From assembly GCA_963765585.1 (NCBI GenBank), contig CAVXXB010000021.1, forward strand, positions 124,001 through 188,000: 64,000 bases of DNA, written 5' to 3'. This stretch comes from CAVXXB01 sp963765585. Its GTDB lineage: Bacteria > Calditrichota > Calditrichia > JAJRVZ01. Under the pieces are notes generated by a model. That model ran no database searches, was not told the DNA's origin, and saw only the letters and a list, made by a program, of their open reading frames with translations. Both the position numbers and the translations under genes were made by a program. Below are positions 54,653 to 62,933 of the stretch, piece by piece (position 1 is the stretch's first letter; each line of letters begins with the position of its first letter).

Positions 54653-56141
54653 ATCTTCCCAAATATGTTTGAATAAATTTCTCCATTTCCTGTTTATCTT
54701 TTGTTTTAAAATGATGATCCATTATAAATTTGTCATTTCCGGTATATTTTATCACGCCATCAAATTTAAATTTACTTAATGAATTGATGACACCCTCCAT
54801 GCGTGTGATTTCCAAATTATCACTGGAGTTGCTCTGGGGTGTTGTTAAAATCTCGCTGTCGTCCTCCTTTATGACAAGAACATGACATCCTTCACGGGAA
54901 AAGGGTAGCTCTCCGGCTTTCAGGTAGTCTGCCGTTGCTTCAATCCAGACTGTATCCTGCTTTAAAGGCACAAACACAATAACATGATTAAATTGGCTAC
55001 TGGGAAAATCCGTATAGACGATGCCGGAATCTCTGGTTTTCATAAGTGCCGGATATGCCTTAATGTCAACCGCATCAAGCATCGCAATCATACAGGTTGA
55101 AAGGTCTTTACAGTCTCCGTATTTTTTATTGTAGACCCAATCCGCAGAATATGGTTGCCATCCTCCGATGCCCAACTCAATAGCTACATAGCGGGTATTT
55201 TCCTGCAGGTATGAATAAATCTCCTGGATCTTTTCATGATCGTTTGTCGCTGCCGCAGTTATCCGTCTAACATCAGCAATAGCTTCTGGAGAAAGATTAT
55301 ACTTCCCTTGAAAAAGTCTGCGATTCCAGGAGGCAAAATCCTCCCACGAATCGGAAGAACCGGCAAACTCATCTACTTTAAAGTATTTACTGGCAAAAAG
55401 TATTTTTTTTTCCACCACATTTTCCGGTGGCGTACGATATTTATGTTCTTTGGCTGGTATATTTTCCATTCTCCAGGTATAAATGCTGTCACCGCCAGCA
55501 ATTGTCGTTTCCGGTTTTAGTTCGATACCAATAGCGTGGGTCCTGAATGCAACGGATGCTTTGTTTATAATACGATAAGTGGATTTGAGAACGGGGATAT
55601 CCATTTCCGGATGCCATGGTGGCCAGAAAAGAAGGGTGTTGTATTCATATTCGATAGTGCGTTCAAAAATATATGGATATTTAGGAGAGTAGAGGTCAAA
55701 CCAATATGTGGTCGCATCATCTATTTCCAGAGTTATCGAAGAATGATGAATATCATCCTCATCTAATTCGCGGATTATCTTTCCATTCAGGTCTTTGATA
55801 ACAGCCTCAATGTCTGTAACCTTATGATACTCATTCTCATAATAAACATCTTCGCTATATTCTTTTCCATTTGCATTATTAATCTGAACGATCAGTTTAT
55901 GATGATAATCGGCACTATTTTCTCCGGTAATCGTTAATTTAGTTTCATCCAGGAGCACGATTGCATCTTTGTCCAGTTGAATTGTAAATGAATCCTGAGC
56001 CAGTAAAGAAGAACCCAGTATAAAAAATATTATAATCAGCCTGAATATTTTATTTCTCGCAGAGACGCAGAGACGCAAAGGATTCTTTATTAATGAATTA
56101 TGTAAATACAATAATATTTTTTTCATATTAATTTCTATCAT
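54576..56141 (-). CDS. DUF3857 + transglutaminase-like exported protein B, N-terminal part
   Basis: A 521-residue frame. After a hydrophobic export segment (IIIFFILGSSLLAQ, about 36-49) comes DUF3857 (about 60-230) and a transglutaminase core. The catalytic triad is visible: Cys344 in NKKYGDCKDLS, His386 in SQFNHVIVFV and Asp405 in WIEATADYL. The first 30 residues contain LRLCVSARNK, encoded by a repeat element (56054-56082), so the native start may have been displaced. Such proteins are probably periplasmic. Activity could be peptide cross-linking or hydrolysis. The gene is followed by the FG-GAP sensor kinase and preceded by protein A on the same strand. Confidence 0.82.
   Translation of the reverse strand: MIEINMKKILLYLHNSLIKNPLRLCVSARNKIFRLIIIFFILGSSLLAQDSFTIQLDKDAIVLLDETKLTITGENSADYHHKLIVQINNANGKEYSEDVYYENEYHKVTDIEAVIKDLNGKIIRELDEDDIHHSSITLEIDDATTYWFDLYSPKYPYIFERTIEYEYNTLLFWPPWHPEMDIPVLKSTYRIINKASVAFRTHAIGIELKPETTIAGGDSIYTWRMENIPAKEHKYRTPPENVVEKKILFASKYFKVDEFAGSSDSWEDFASWNRRLFQGKYNLSPEAIADVRRITAAATNDHEKIQEIYSYLQENTRYVAIELGIGGWQPYSADWVYNKKYGDCKDLSTCMIAMLDAVDIKAYPALMKTRDSGIVYTDFPSSQFNHVIVFVPLKQDTVWIEATADYLKAGELPFSREGCHVLVIKEDDSEILTTPQSNSSDNLEITRMEGVINSLSKFKFDGVIKYTGNDKFIMDHHFKTKDKQEMEKFIQTYLGRYEATPEVRNYQFSNSNEDIRFSCFR
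56054..56082. repeat. Partial copy of the cgcagagacgc repeat at the 5' end of a gene
   Basis: tctcgcagagacgcagagac followed by gcaaagg matches the end of the element at 6995-7160. It lies within the first 30 codons of the DUF3857 protein B gene, immediately before its signal-like segment. Confidence 0.6.
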
Positions 56142-56234
56142 CTGTAGAAGTTGTAAGTATATATTTATTTGCGACTTAGAGACTTTTCGTGAGTAAATTA
56201 TTACTGGCTCAAGTTAGCTTATATCTCATTTCGT

Positions 56235-58133
56235 TTAATTTACTGCAATGACTATCTGATTTTGATCCGAGTTTATCATTTTATGATAGATACGTCGCAG
56301 ATCTTTATACTCAGAAGGCTGGAACGATACTTTTTTGATGGCAAAGTGTCTGTTTACTTCAAATTCTTTTTCACCTTTAAAGGCAAAATTACTATATGAT
56401 GCAAATCGCGAATTATCCTTTATCTTATGCGGCAGTTCCATGATGCTCATATTATCGGCGAGATGAATTTTTACAGCCTCAAGTTCGCTAAATGTATTAT
56501 CGTAGTCTACAGGATAATTCCTCGTCTCGGACTTTAAGGGGTTGTTCTTAGTTTTTGTAAGAAACGGTGCGGACATATATATCATATTGCCTGCATCTTC
56601 TACGTAATTCTTTATCTGATACTTCATATGAAATACCAGTGTCCCGGGTTTCTCCTGATCTTCTACCCATATGGTATCCAGATAAAAATCTTCAAATGAT
56701 TCTTCAAGTCGCTCTTCTCCAAATTCACGCAAAGATTTAGATTTTATCTCTCCTTTCAAATAGTAGGCGAAATAGCCTTCTAATTTAAAAGAGGATTTTG
56801 CGGTCATCAATCCATCAGAGTTCAGCAAAATGTCGGTATTAATTTGTTTGATGCTTTTTACATTTTTGGTGGCGATATTTATTATCTGGCCGGAATTTTC
56901 TTTTACCAGAAGACCTCTGGACACGTCACATTCGGTAGGAATAACACCGCATGGACAAAACTCATCGGAACTATCAAGATACATTGGTTTTTTGTCCACA
57001 GTAACCTGTACTAACAAGTGATTGAATTGTAGAATTTGGGGTAATTCTGCTCGCAACCGGCCATGAGACCGTGTACTAATCATAACCGGATATGCTTTGA
57101 TGTTTGCATGTTGAAGCATGTTGAGCAACATAAGGTTTTTTGATGATGGAACTCCGGCTCGCTTTTCTAATACTTCATCCGGATTTTTAAACGCCCACAA
57201 GTCCATATCATCGATGGTTTTAATACTATCCAGTAAAAATGTATGTATCTTCTCAATCTTCTCCTTTTCAGTAGTGGCGTCTGCAATCAGCTGTAATGTC
57301 AGCTCTTCTAATCCCTTATCCATATCGATGGGTTCCTCAAACACTTCTACAAATCTCTTCGAGAGATCATCCCAACTGTCAATATAGGAAAAACTCTGAT
57401 ATTGATCCTTATAGGATACCATTTGAAAATATATTTTGGCTAAATAGTCATCAAAATTATACATGAACTTTTCACGTTTTAAGGGAGGAATGTTTCGCAT
57501 ACGCCAGATAAAACGTTTGTTTTTTTTCTTCGTATCAATATCAAAATATTCCTGATCCTCAAATTGATAATCATATAACCATACATTCTCGGGAAATGCA
57601 GTATAATTAAATCCGGGTCGCATATTAACGGACAGCTGGCTCAAAACAGTAAATTCTTCATTTTGAAAATACCAGGGATCCAGAAAAAGAATGTTTTCGC
57701 GTACTATCTCGTACCGGTATTCTATTATGGATCCAATGACAACGCCGGGAATTGAAAATCTGCACATTCGCATATCATCATATTCCTGATGGTGTACATC
57801 ATCATCATCAAGTTCGTATTCCTCACCATCCGGTGTATATGCGTGGGCTTCCAAATCAGTAATATCATCCGAGTTTCTATAAAGGAAAAAAACATCGGCA
57901 CTTTCTTTTCCTTTTTCAGTCAGTACTTTTATTCTGACATGCCTGCTTTTTTCGAGATCAAAATCTCTGGTAATTTCCAACTGGCCGAGATCAAATAATA
58001 TAACCGCGTCTGCTTCGGGATATTCAGGAAAGTCAGTCATCGCAAGTTCCTCATCACTAATTTCATCCCATTCCTGTGCATATAGTGAAAAAAAGAGCAT
58101 GGAGATAAACACTATGATATGCAAAAATTTCAT
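56235..58133 (-). CDS. DUF3857 + degenerate transglutaminase exported protein A
   Basis: A 632-residue protein starting at ATG 58133 (MKFLHIIVFI) with GGAGG upstream and a signal peptide ending near LYA-Q (19-20); the frame to 58148 adds five residues. DUF3857 covers about 45-220 (beta-rich, DDDDVHHQEY). The transglutaminase core at about 285-400 keeps helices and the His (QFNHLLVQV) and Asp (PMYLDSSDEF) regions, but the nucleophile segment reads EKRAGVPSSKNLMLL, without Cys (Pro329 where protein B has Cys344). It is therefore probably a non-catalytic homologue. It is the first gene of the apparent A-B-kinase unit. Confidence 0.85.
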   Translation of the reverse strand: MKFLHIIVFISMLFFSLYAQEWDEISDEELAMTDFPEYPEADAVILFDLGQLEITRDFDLEKSRHVRIKVLTEKGKESADVFFLYRNSDDITDLEAHAYTPDGEEYELDDDDVHHQEYDDMRMCRFSIPGVVIGSIIEYRYEIVRENILFLDPWYFQNEEFTVLSQLSVNMRPGFNYTAFPENVWLYDYQFEDQEYFDIDTKKKNKRFIWRMRNIPPLKREKFMYNFDDYLAKIYFQMVSYKDQYQSFSYIDSWDDLSKRFVEVFEEPIDMDKGLEELTLQLIADATTEKEKIEKIHTFLLDSIKTIDDMDLWAFKNPDEVLEKRAGVPSSKNLMLLNMLQHANIKAYPVMISTRSHGRLRAELPQILQFNHLLVQVTVDKKPMYLDSSDEFCPCGVIPTECDVSRGLLVKENSGQIINIATKNVKSIKQINTDILLNSDGLMTAKSSFKLEGYFAYYLKGEIKSKSLREFGEERLEESFEDFYLDTIWVEDQEKPGTLVFHMKYQIKNYVEDAGNMIYMSAPFLTKTKNNPLKSETRNYPVDYDNTFSELEAVKIHLADNMSIMELPHKIKDNSRFASYSNFAFKGEKEFEVNRHFAIKKVSFQPSEYKDLRRIYHKMINSDQNQIVIAVN

Positions 58134-58289
58134 TTTGAGATCCTCCAAAAGGTGGGGTGCAAACGCATCTGATAAAATAATAATTCATCAAACCGTAAAA
58201 TGCAATGAAAAAAATGCAAATCGACATGCGATAGTTTTTGCATTTATTTTGTATTGATACTATATTCCACTTCGCAAATCACAATATGA

Positions 58290-58327
58290 CCCGGTTTTCC
58301 TGAAGAGGGAATCGGGCATTTTTATTT
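58290..58327 (+). terminator. Hairpin with T run in the leader upstream of the btuF-like gene
   Basis: cccggttttcc pairs with gggaatcggg around tgaaga and runs into cattttta. It lies about 57 bases before the start of the substrate-binding protein gene. The region upstream belongs to a divergent gene, so on the plus strand the hairpin follows no gene. It may be an attenuator within the leader. I see no B12-box, so a standard cobalamin riboswitch is not supported. Confidence 0.5.
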
Positions 58328-58383
58328 CTGTCAGATTTAGGATACTATTAAACTTTATTACAATTTTTTCAAGAAAGACATTC

Positions 58384-59265
58384 ATGAAAATAAATTTGTT
58401 ATATATTTTTATTATCATTCTTTTTATCTCAATCTACGGCTGTCAGGATCAGGAAAGTAAGAACAAAATTTCAGGGAATCGTATTATCTCTCTCTCTCCG
58501 CATATCACTGAAATAATCTATGCGATCGGCGCTGAAGATGAATTAATCGCCGTAAGCGATTTTTGTCGTTTCCCCCCCGAGGCAAATAATAAAGAAAAGA
58601 TAGGTGGATTAATTAATCCAAATATTGAAAAGATTGTTAGTTTGAGGCCTACCGTCTTAATTGGTGTTCCGTCTCATGCAAAACTTAGCGATGAACTGGC
58701 AAAGTTTGATTTATCTGTCGTCATGTTAGCCAATGAAAACATTACTGATGTGCTTGCCACTATAGATTCAATAGGGCATTTAATTCACCGAACTGAGGAT
58801 GCGGCCAATCTAATTCAGAGTATAAAGGATTCACTTCTGACATTGGCTTCAGATAGCCATGATCCGGGACCAAGTGCAATGTTGGTGATTGGTCGTGAAA
58901 AGGGGACTGTCAAAAATATTACTGTAGCCGGTGATGATACCTTTATAAATGAAATTTGGCAGTTGGTTGGCGGGACAAATTTGTTTTTAGATTTACCATC
59001 CCGTTACAGTTCCGTAAACCTGGAAACAATTATTACCCGGAATCCGGAGGTTATTATCGAATTTAATATAGATGGTGCGGTCGAGATTACAAGGACTGAA
59101 GAAACACAAATCTGGAAACAACTAAAAAATATTTCCGCGGTCAGAGATGGTAATATTTATAATGTTGGCGGAAGTCATACCCTAATTCCTGGTCCGAGAA
59201 TTGTACTTTTAGCGAAACAGTTCAAAGACATTATCGATAAAGTGTCTTTAGAAACTAAAAATTGA
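58384..59265 (+). CDS. Cobalamin/iron-chelate ABC transporter substrate-binding lipoprotein (BtuF-like)
   Basis: A 293-residue lipoprotein: MKINLLYIFIIILFISIYGC with Cys20 as lipid anchor. The chain follows the class III binding-protein pattern (RIISLSPHITEIIYAIGAEDELIAVSDFC, LRPTVLIGVPSHAKLSDELAKFDLSV, GREKGTVKNITVAGDDTFINEIWQLVGG, and ending VGGSHTLIPGPRIVLLAKQ). BtuF-type proteins bind vitamin B12 and relatives bind siderophores or heme. The ATPase and permease follow, giving a complete importer. Without a B12 riboswitch the ligand cannot be fixed, though sequence style favours cobalamin-type ligands. Confidence 0.85.
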   Translation: MKINLLYIFIIILFISIYGCQDQESKNKISGNRIISLSPHITEIIYAIGAEDELIAVSDFCRFPPEANNKEKIGGLINPNIEKIVSLRPTVLIGVPSHAKLSDELAKFDLSVVMLANENITDVLATIDSIGHLIHRTEDAANLIQSIKDSLLTLASDSHDPGPSAMLVIGREKGTVKNITVAGDDTFINEIWQLVGGTNLFLDLPSRYSSVNLETIITRNPEVIIEFNIDGAVEITRTEETQIWKQLKNISAVRDGNIYNVGGSHTLIPGPRIVLLAKQFKDIIDKVSLETKN

Positions 59266-59304
59266 TAAATTTTATTAAATGCAAGTTAAACAGATTTCAA
59301 AATA

Positions 59305-60084
59305 ATGACTTTGTTAAACATTGACAATCTGAAATTTTCTTATGGTGCCATTGATGTATTACAAAATATCTCAATGCAGGTAATGCCATCTGAATTTATC
59401 AGTATTATTGGCCCAAACGGTGCCGGTAAATCAACTCTTCTAAAGTTAATAGATGGCATATACCACTCCTATGGTGGCCAGATATTTATTGGTGACTCTT
59501 TGCAGACAGATCTGTCCAGGAAGGTTTTGGCGCAGCAAATTGCCTATCTGCCACAGGAAATTGATATAACTTTTTCATATTCGGTTGAGGAAGTCGTTAA
59601 AATGGGGCGATTCCCCTATTTGCAGGGAATCCAGTTCTACTCAGAAGAGGATGATCAGATTGTAAATCATGCCATGAACCTTCTTCATATAATCCCATTC
59701 AGAGACCGATCTTTCGGTGAATTAAGTGGTGGTGAGAAGCAGCGTGTTATGATTGCCAGTGCATTGGCTCAGGAACCAAATATTTTGCTTCTTGATGAGC
59801 CCACATCTGCACTGGATCTTCATCATCAGTTAGAAATATATCAAATCCTTAAAAATTTGCAAAAAGAGACACAGTTAACTGTAATGGTCGTTACCCATGA
59901 CATCAATCTTGCGGCCCAATTTTGCGAGAGGGTTATTCTTTTGGACAAGGGGAAAGTAATTCGGGATGGCACTCCGGATGAGGTCTTACAATTCCAGGTA
60001 CTTCAAGACATATTTGGCGTCAAAGTGTATATTGATATTAACCCAATGACAAAAAGCCTGTACATATTACCCTATCAATTATGA
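59305..60084 (+). CDS. ABC transporter ATP-binding protein (BtuD/FecE-like)
   Basis: A 259-residue ATPase with Walker A IIGPNGAGKSTLLKLI, Q-loop AYLPQEIDI, signature LSGGEKQRVMIASALAQ, Walker B ILLLDEPTSALDL and switch His in VVTHDINLA. It drives the class III importer whose permease gene overlaps it by four bases (60081-60084, ATGA). It starts 39 bases after the binding-protein gene. Confidence 0.93.
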   Translation: MTLLNIDNLKFSYGAIDVLQNISMQVMPSEFISIIGPNGAGKSTLLKLIDGIYHSYGGQIFIGDSLQTDLSRKVLAQQIAYLPQEIDITFSYSVEEVVKMGRFPYLQGIQFYSEEDDQIVNHAMNLLHIIPFRDRSFGELSGGEKQRVMIASALAQEPNILLLDEPTSALDLHHQLEIYQILKNLQKETQLTVMVVTHDINLAAQFCERVILLDKGKVIRDGTPDEVLQFQVLQDIFGVKVYIDINPMTKSLYILPYQL

Positions 60085-61055
60085 AAAAGTCATTTCGGTT
60101 TTATTTAATAGCAATTATTGTTCTGGGCTGTGTTACGTTTTTAGTAACACCGTTAATTGGTCCAACGGAAGTTTCACTTGATTCCTTCTGGTCTGGCGGA
60201 TTAGAACAACAAATTTTACTTGATCTTAGATTGCCAAGGCTTGTTTTCTCCTTTTTGGTTGGTTTTATCCTGTCATTGATTGGCGCTGTATTTCAGGCCT
60301 TGTTGCGCAATGAACTGGCAACTCCCTATACGCTGGGTGTCTCAACCGGCGGAGCATTAGGAGCGGTTATTGCTATTAAATCCGGATTAGTTTTATCATT
60401 TCTTGGATTCTCAACAACTGTATTATTTTCTATTACCGGAAGTATGATGACCATTCTGGTAATTTACCTCATCGCAAAAGGAAAAGCAGGACTATCTCCG
60501 GTAACGCTTATTTTGACGGGTGTAACTATTAGTCTTCTCTTTTCTTCAGTGATCTTGTTTATACATTATCTTGCTGACTTTACTGAAACATACCGGATGA
60601 TCCGTTGGCTGATGGGTGGGTTACAAATTTCAGGCTGGCAATATACTTTAATTCTCCTTCCCATTACGATTCTGTCTTTTATCTTTTTCATCCGATCAGC
60701 GAGTGCGATAAATATTATGAGCGCCGGTAGAGAAATGGCATTGAGTAAAGGAGTGGATGTTGAGAAATTACAGAAACGGTCATTCTTCGGGGGCTCATTG
60801 CTCATTGGTATTGTTGTTGCCTTTGCCGGTCCCATTGGATTTGTCGGGCTGATCATTCCGCATTTATTGCGCCTAATAGTTGGTCCGGATCATAAACGCC
60901 TCCTGATCGCGGCACCGTTATTTGGTGGTATTTTTCTAATGTGGTGTGATACGTTAGCCCGGACAATTATTTCACCGGCTGAACTGCCGGTCGGAGTAAT
61001 CACTGCTATGTTAGGCGGGCCGTTTTTTATCTGGCTGCTTGTAGGTCGACGTTAA
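60081..61055 (+). CDS. ABC transporter permease (BtuC/FecCD family)
   Basis: A 324-residue permease with about ten hydrophobic helices. Family motifs include LRLPRLVFSFLVGF (about 50-63), GAVFQALLRNELATPYTLGVSTGGALGAV, and near the end FVGLIIPHLLRLIVGPDHKRLLIAAPLFGG with DTLARTIISPAELPVGVITAMLGGPFFIWLL. It overlaps the ATPase gene by four bases. Its last codons and stop (VGRR) are formed by the left palindrome of the adjacent REP-type element (61041-61066). Confidence 0.93.
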   Translation: MKKSFRFYLIAIIVLGCVTFLVTPLIGPTEVSLDSFWSGGLEQQILLDLRLPRLVFSFLVGFILSLIGAVFQALLRNELATPYTLGVSTGGALGAVIAIKSGLVLSFLGFSTTVLFSITGSMMTILVIYLIAKGKAGLSPVTLILTGVTISLLFSSVILFIHYLADFTETYRMIRWLMGGLQISGWQYTLILLPITILSFIFFIRSASAINIMSAGREMALSKGVDVEKLQKRSFFGGSLLIGIVVAFAGPIGFVGLIIPHLLRLIVGPDHKRLLIAAPLFGGIFLMWCDTLARTIISPAELPVGVITAMLGGPFFIWLLVGRR

Positions 61056-61066
61056 TGGCGACTTAT
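61041..61066. repeat. Left REP-like palindrome (imperfect), overlapping the btuC-like stop
   Basis: This 26-base word differs from the right palindrome (61729-61754) at six positions, nearly all transitions. It contains the stop of the permease gene at 61053-61055. It lies directly beyond the 3' end of the transposase gene. Confidence 0.6.
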
Positions 61067-61722
61067 AAATCTGCTAAATAATTCCATTTCCACTCTCTCC
61101 AATCAGTTACAAAGCCGGATTTGACGGGATTTAACAGAATGTATTCAATAATCTTATTATACTCCTTCTCACTTCTCACATAGTGATCGTAACTTTCGTG
61201 CTGCCAAAATTCCCCGGAACGATCGAGCAACTTATTAGCTAATCTGGCGGTACTTCCTTTTATTAATCTGAGTACGTCCGATAAGGGATAATTTTTAGTT
61301 CGTCCATATCGATTTGATCTGTTGATTGATATAAAATTTTTCATATTGACGAGTATATGGACATGATTTGGCATGATACAAAAACAAATCAGCAGATAAC
61401 GGAGATTATCATAACTATGTAACTTATTTGCGACCAACTGTGCGATTTTATTGTTGTTTAACCAACAATTTGTGGTGCTTTGGCTTAATAGTTTATCAAA
61501 TTTATTGAAGTAGTTTTTCTCGATTTCGTATATTAATTCTCTTTTAAATATGCCCTCATTTTGTAAACGTATTCTTAGTTTTTCAAAATTTTTTTCTTCC
61601 ATAAACTGATGTATGACTTGTTTTGGTAAGGAATTAGCCAAGCGGAAGGTAATAAAAAATATTCCATCTGCGGGGTGGATATGGGGCAATTTTGCCCGGT
61701 AATAAATATCTTTACTTTTCAT
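61063..61722 (-). mobile_element. REP-associated Y1 transposase (RAYT, IS200/IS605-like)
   Basis: The longest frame runs from 61749. ATG 61722 (MKSKDIYYRAKLPHIHP) is preferred because the upstream codons lie in the palindrome. About 219 residues. The HUH motif is in MPNHVHILVNM (His-x-His) and the catalytic Tyr in FWQHESYDHYVRSEKEY, followed by YILLNPVKSGFV, typical of REP-associated tyrosine transposases. It has an insertion of about 50 residues between the N-terminal domain and the HUH region. It is flanked by two related palindromes (61041-61066 and 61729-61754), the expected substrate for such an enzyme. Confidence 0.88.
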
Positions 61723-61728
61723 TGATCC

Positions 61729-61754
61729 GTAGGTTGACATTAATGTCAACCTAC
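61729..61754. repeat. Right REP-like palindrome, perfect 26 bases
   Basis: gtaggttgacat and its exact inverse, joined by the central ta, form a perfect 26-base palindrome at the 5' side of the transposase gene. It may be the cleavage or recognition site of the RAYT enzyme and may also affect transcription of both divergent genes. Confidence 0.75.
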
Positions 61755-61815
61755 AAATTTCATACCAATCAGAACTTTTTTCCGGTTTTTGGATATAATA
61801 CTCGAATTACAGAAC

Positions 61816-62758
61816 ATGACTATGAAAAGATTAACTTCAATTATATTGTTATTTTATCTCTTCAACTTCGCTCAGGCAGGAGAGGCAGATGGCCCCGTGC
61901 AATGGTTAGGCGTGGGGCTGGACAATGATGTTGTGTTTCAAACCGATAAGTATTATACAAATGGTCTTCACCTAGAATTCTATACCAGGCGTCAGGGATT
62001 TCCTCTGATAAACCTCTTTCATCTTAAAAATAATATTAATGAAAATTCTTACTATGGATTTTCCATAAGTCAGGATATTTTTACGCCAGAAGAAAAGAAT
62101 TCTATCAAAATGCAAATAGGCGACCGGCCATTTGCGTCATCGTTACTTATCAGTAGCAGTAAAACTATCGTCAACGATCAGAAAAAAATGATAAGGAAGT
62201 CTGAACTTCAGATTGGTGTTCTGGGTAAATATAGTGGAGGTGAGTTTGTTCAAAACGGCGTTCACAACCTGCTACCAACCTCGTCTGTTGTGGATGGCTG
62301 GGAGAATCAGATTAAAACGACTCCGGCGCTAAATTATGGTCTTAAATATGAGAAATGGCTGACTGGTAATCATTATGTCCATTTGAGTGGTGAACTCGAT
62401 GGAAAGATCGGGCTTCCATACACATATGCTGGAACAGGATTAAATGTACGCGTTGGCGCGGTTGATAAATATTTTAAGCAATTAAATTTCTTTTCAACTG
62501 AGAAGGTCACTTCGTTTTTTTATTCAGGTATAAAAGGAAGATTTGTGGCATATAATGCAACACTTCAGAGAGAAATATTATCAGGGTCGAACGCAAATTA
62601 TCCAAAGATTAATAATTTTCTATATGAATTAGATGCCGGTATAAATGTATCATATCGGTCTATGAAACTGAATCTTGGCTTTAAACACTATCTCCCCGGA
62701 AATTAAAAATGGTAAAAGTCATCGGTGGGGATATATATCATTTATGTTTGCACTATAA
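61816..62758 (+). CDS. LpxR-like lipid A 3-O-deacylase (DUF2219), frameshifted near the C-terminus
   Basis: ATG 61816 or 61822 (MKRLTSIILLFYLF) gives a signal peptide ending near AQA. Family motifs are WLGVGLDNDVVFQTDKYYTNGLHLEF with the Asn-Asp pair used by LpxR, IGDRPFASSLL, and EFVQNGVHNLLP containing the likely catalytic His. The continuous frame stops at 62706 after FKHYLPGN. One base over, the sequence reads ISPEIKNGKSHRWGYISFMFAL and stops at 62758, a proper terminal beta-strand. One base is therefore probably lost or gained near 62690. The enzyme, in the outer membrane, removes an acyl chain from lipid A. Confidence 0.82.
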
Positions 62759-62933
62759 GAAGAAATTTCCACAAGATCTCCGATTAAAGTAATCCCGCAT
62801 AAAGAATCAATTCAAATATTACTCTAAAATATGGTATTTTAAACTAATTTTCCGTTTTCATTAGCTGTACTTGCGAATATTCTAAATTTCATCTAATATC
62901 AGCCACTGCTAAAATATAGAAAGGTGATGGCTA

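Noticed and set aside
58149..58383. Cobalamin riboswitch upstream of the BtuF-like gene
   Set aside because: No B12-box or other conserved core words could be found; only a terminator-like hairpin is supported.
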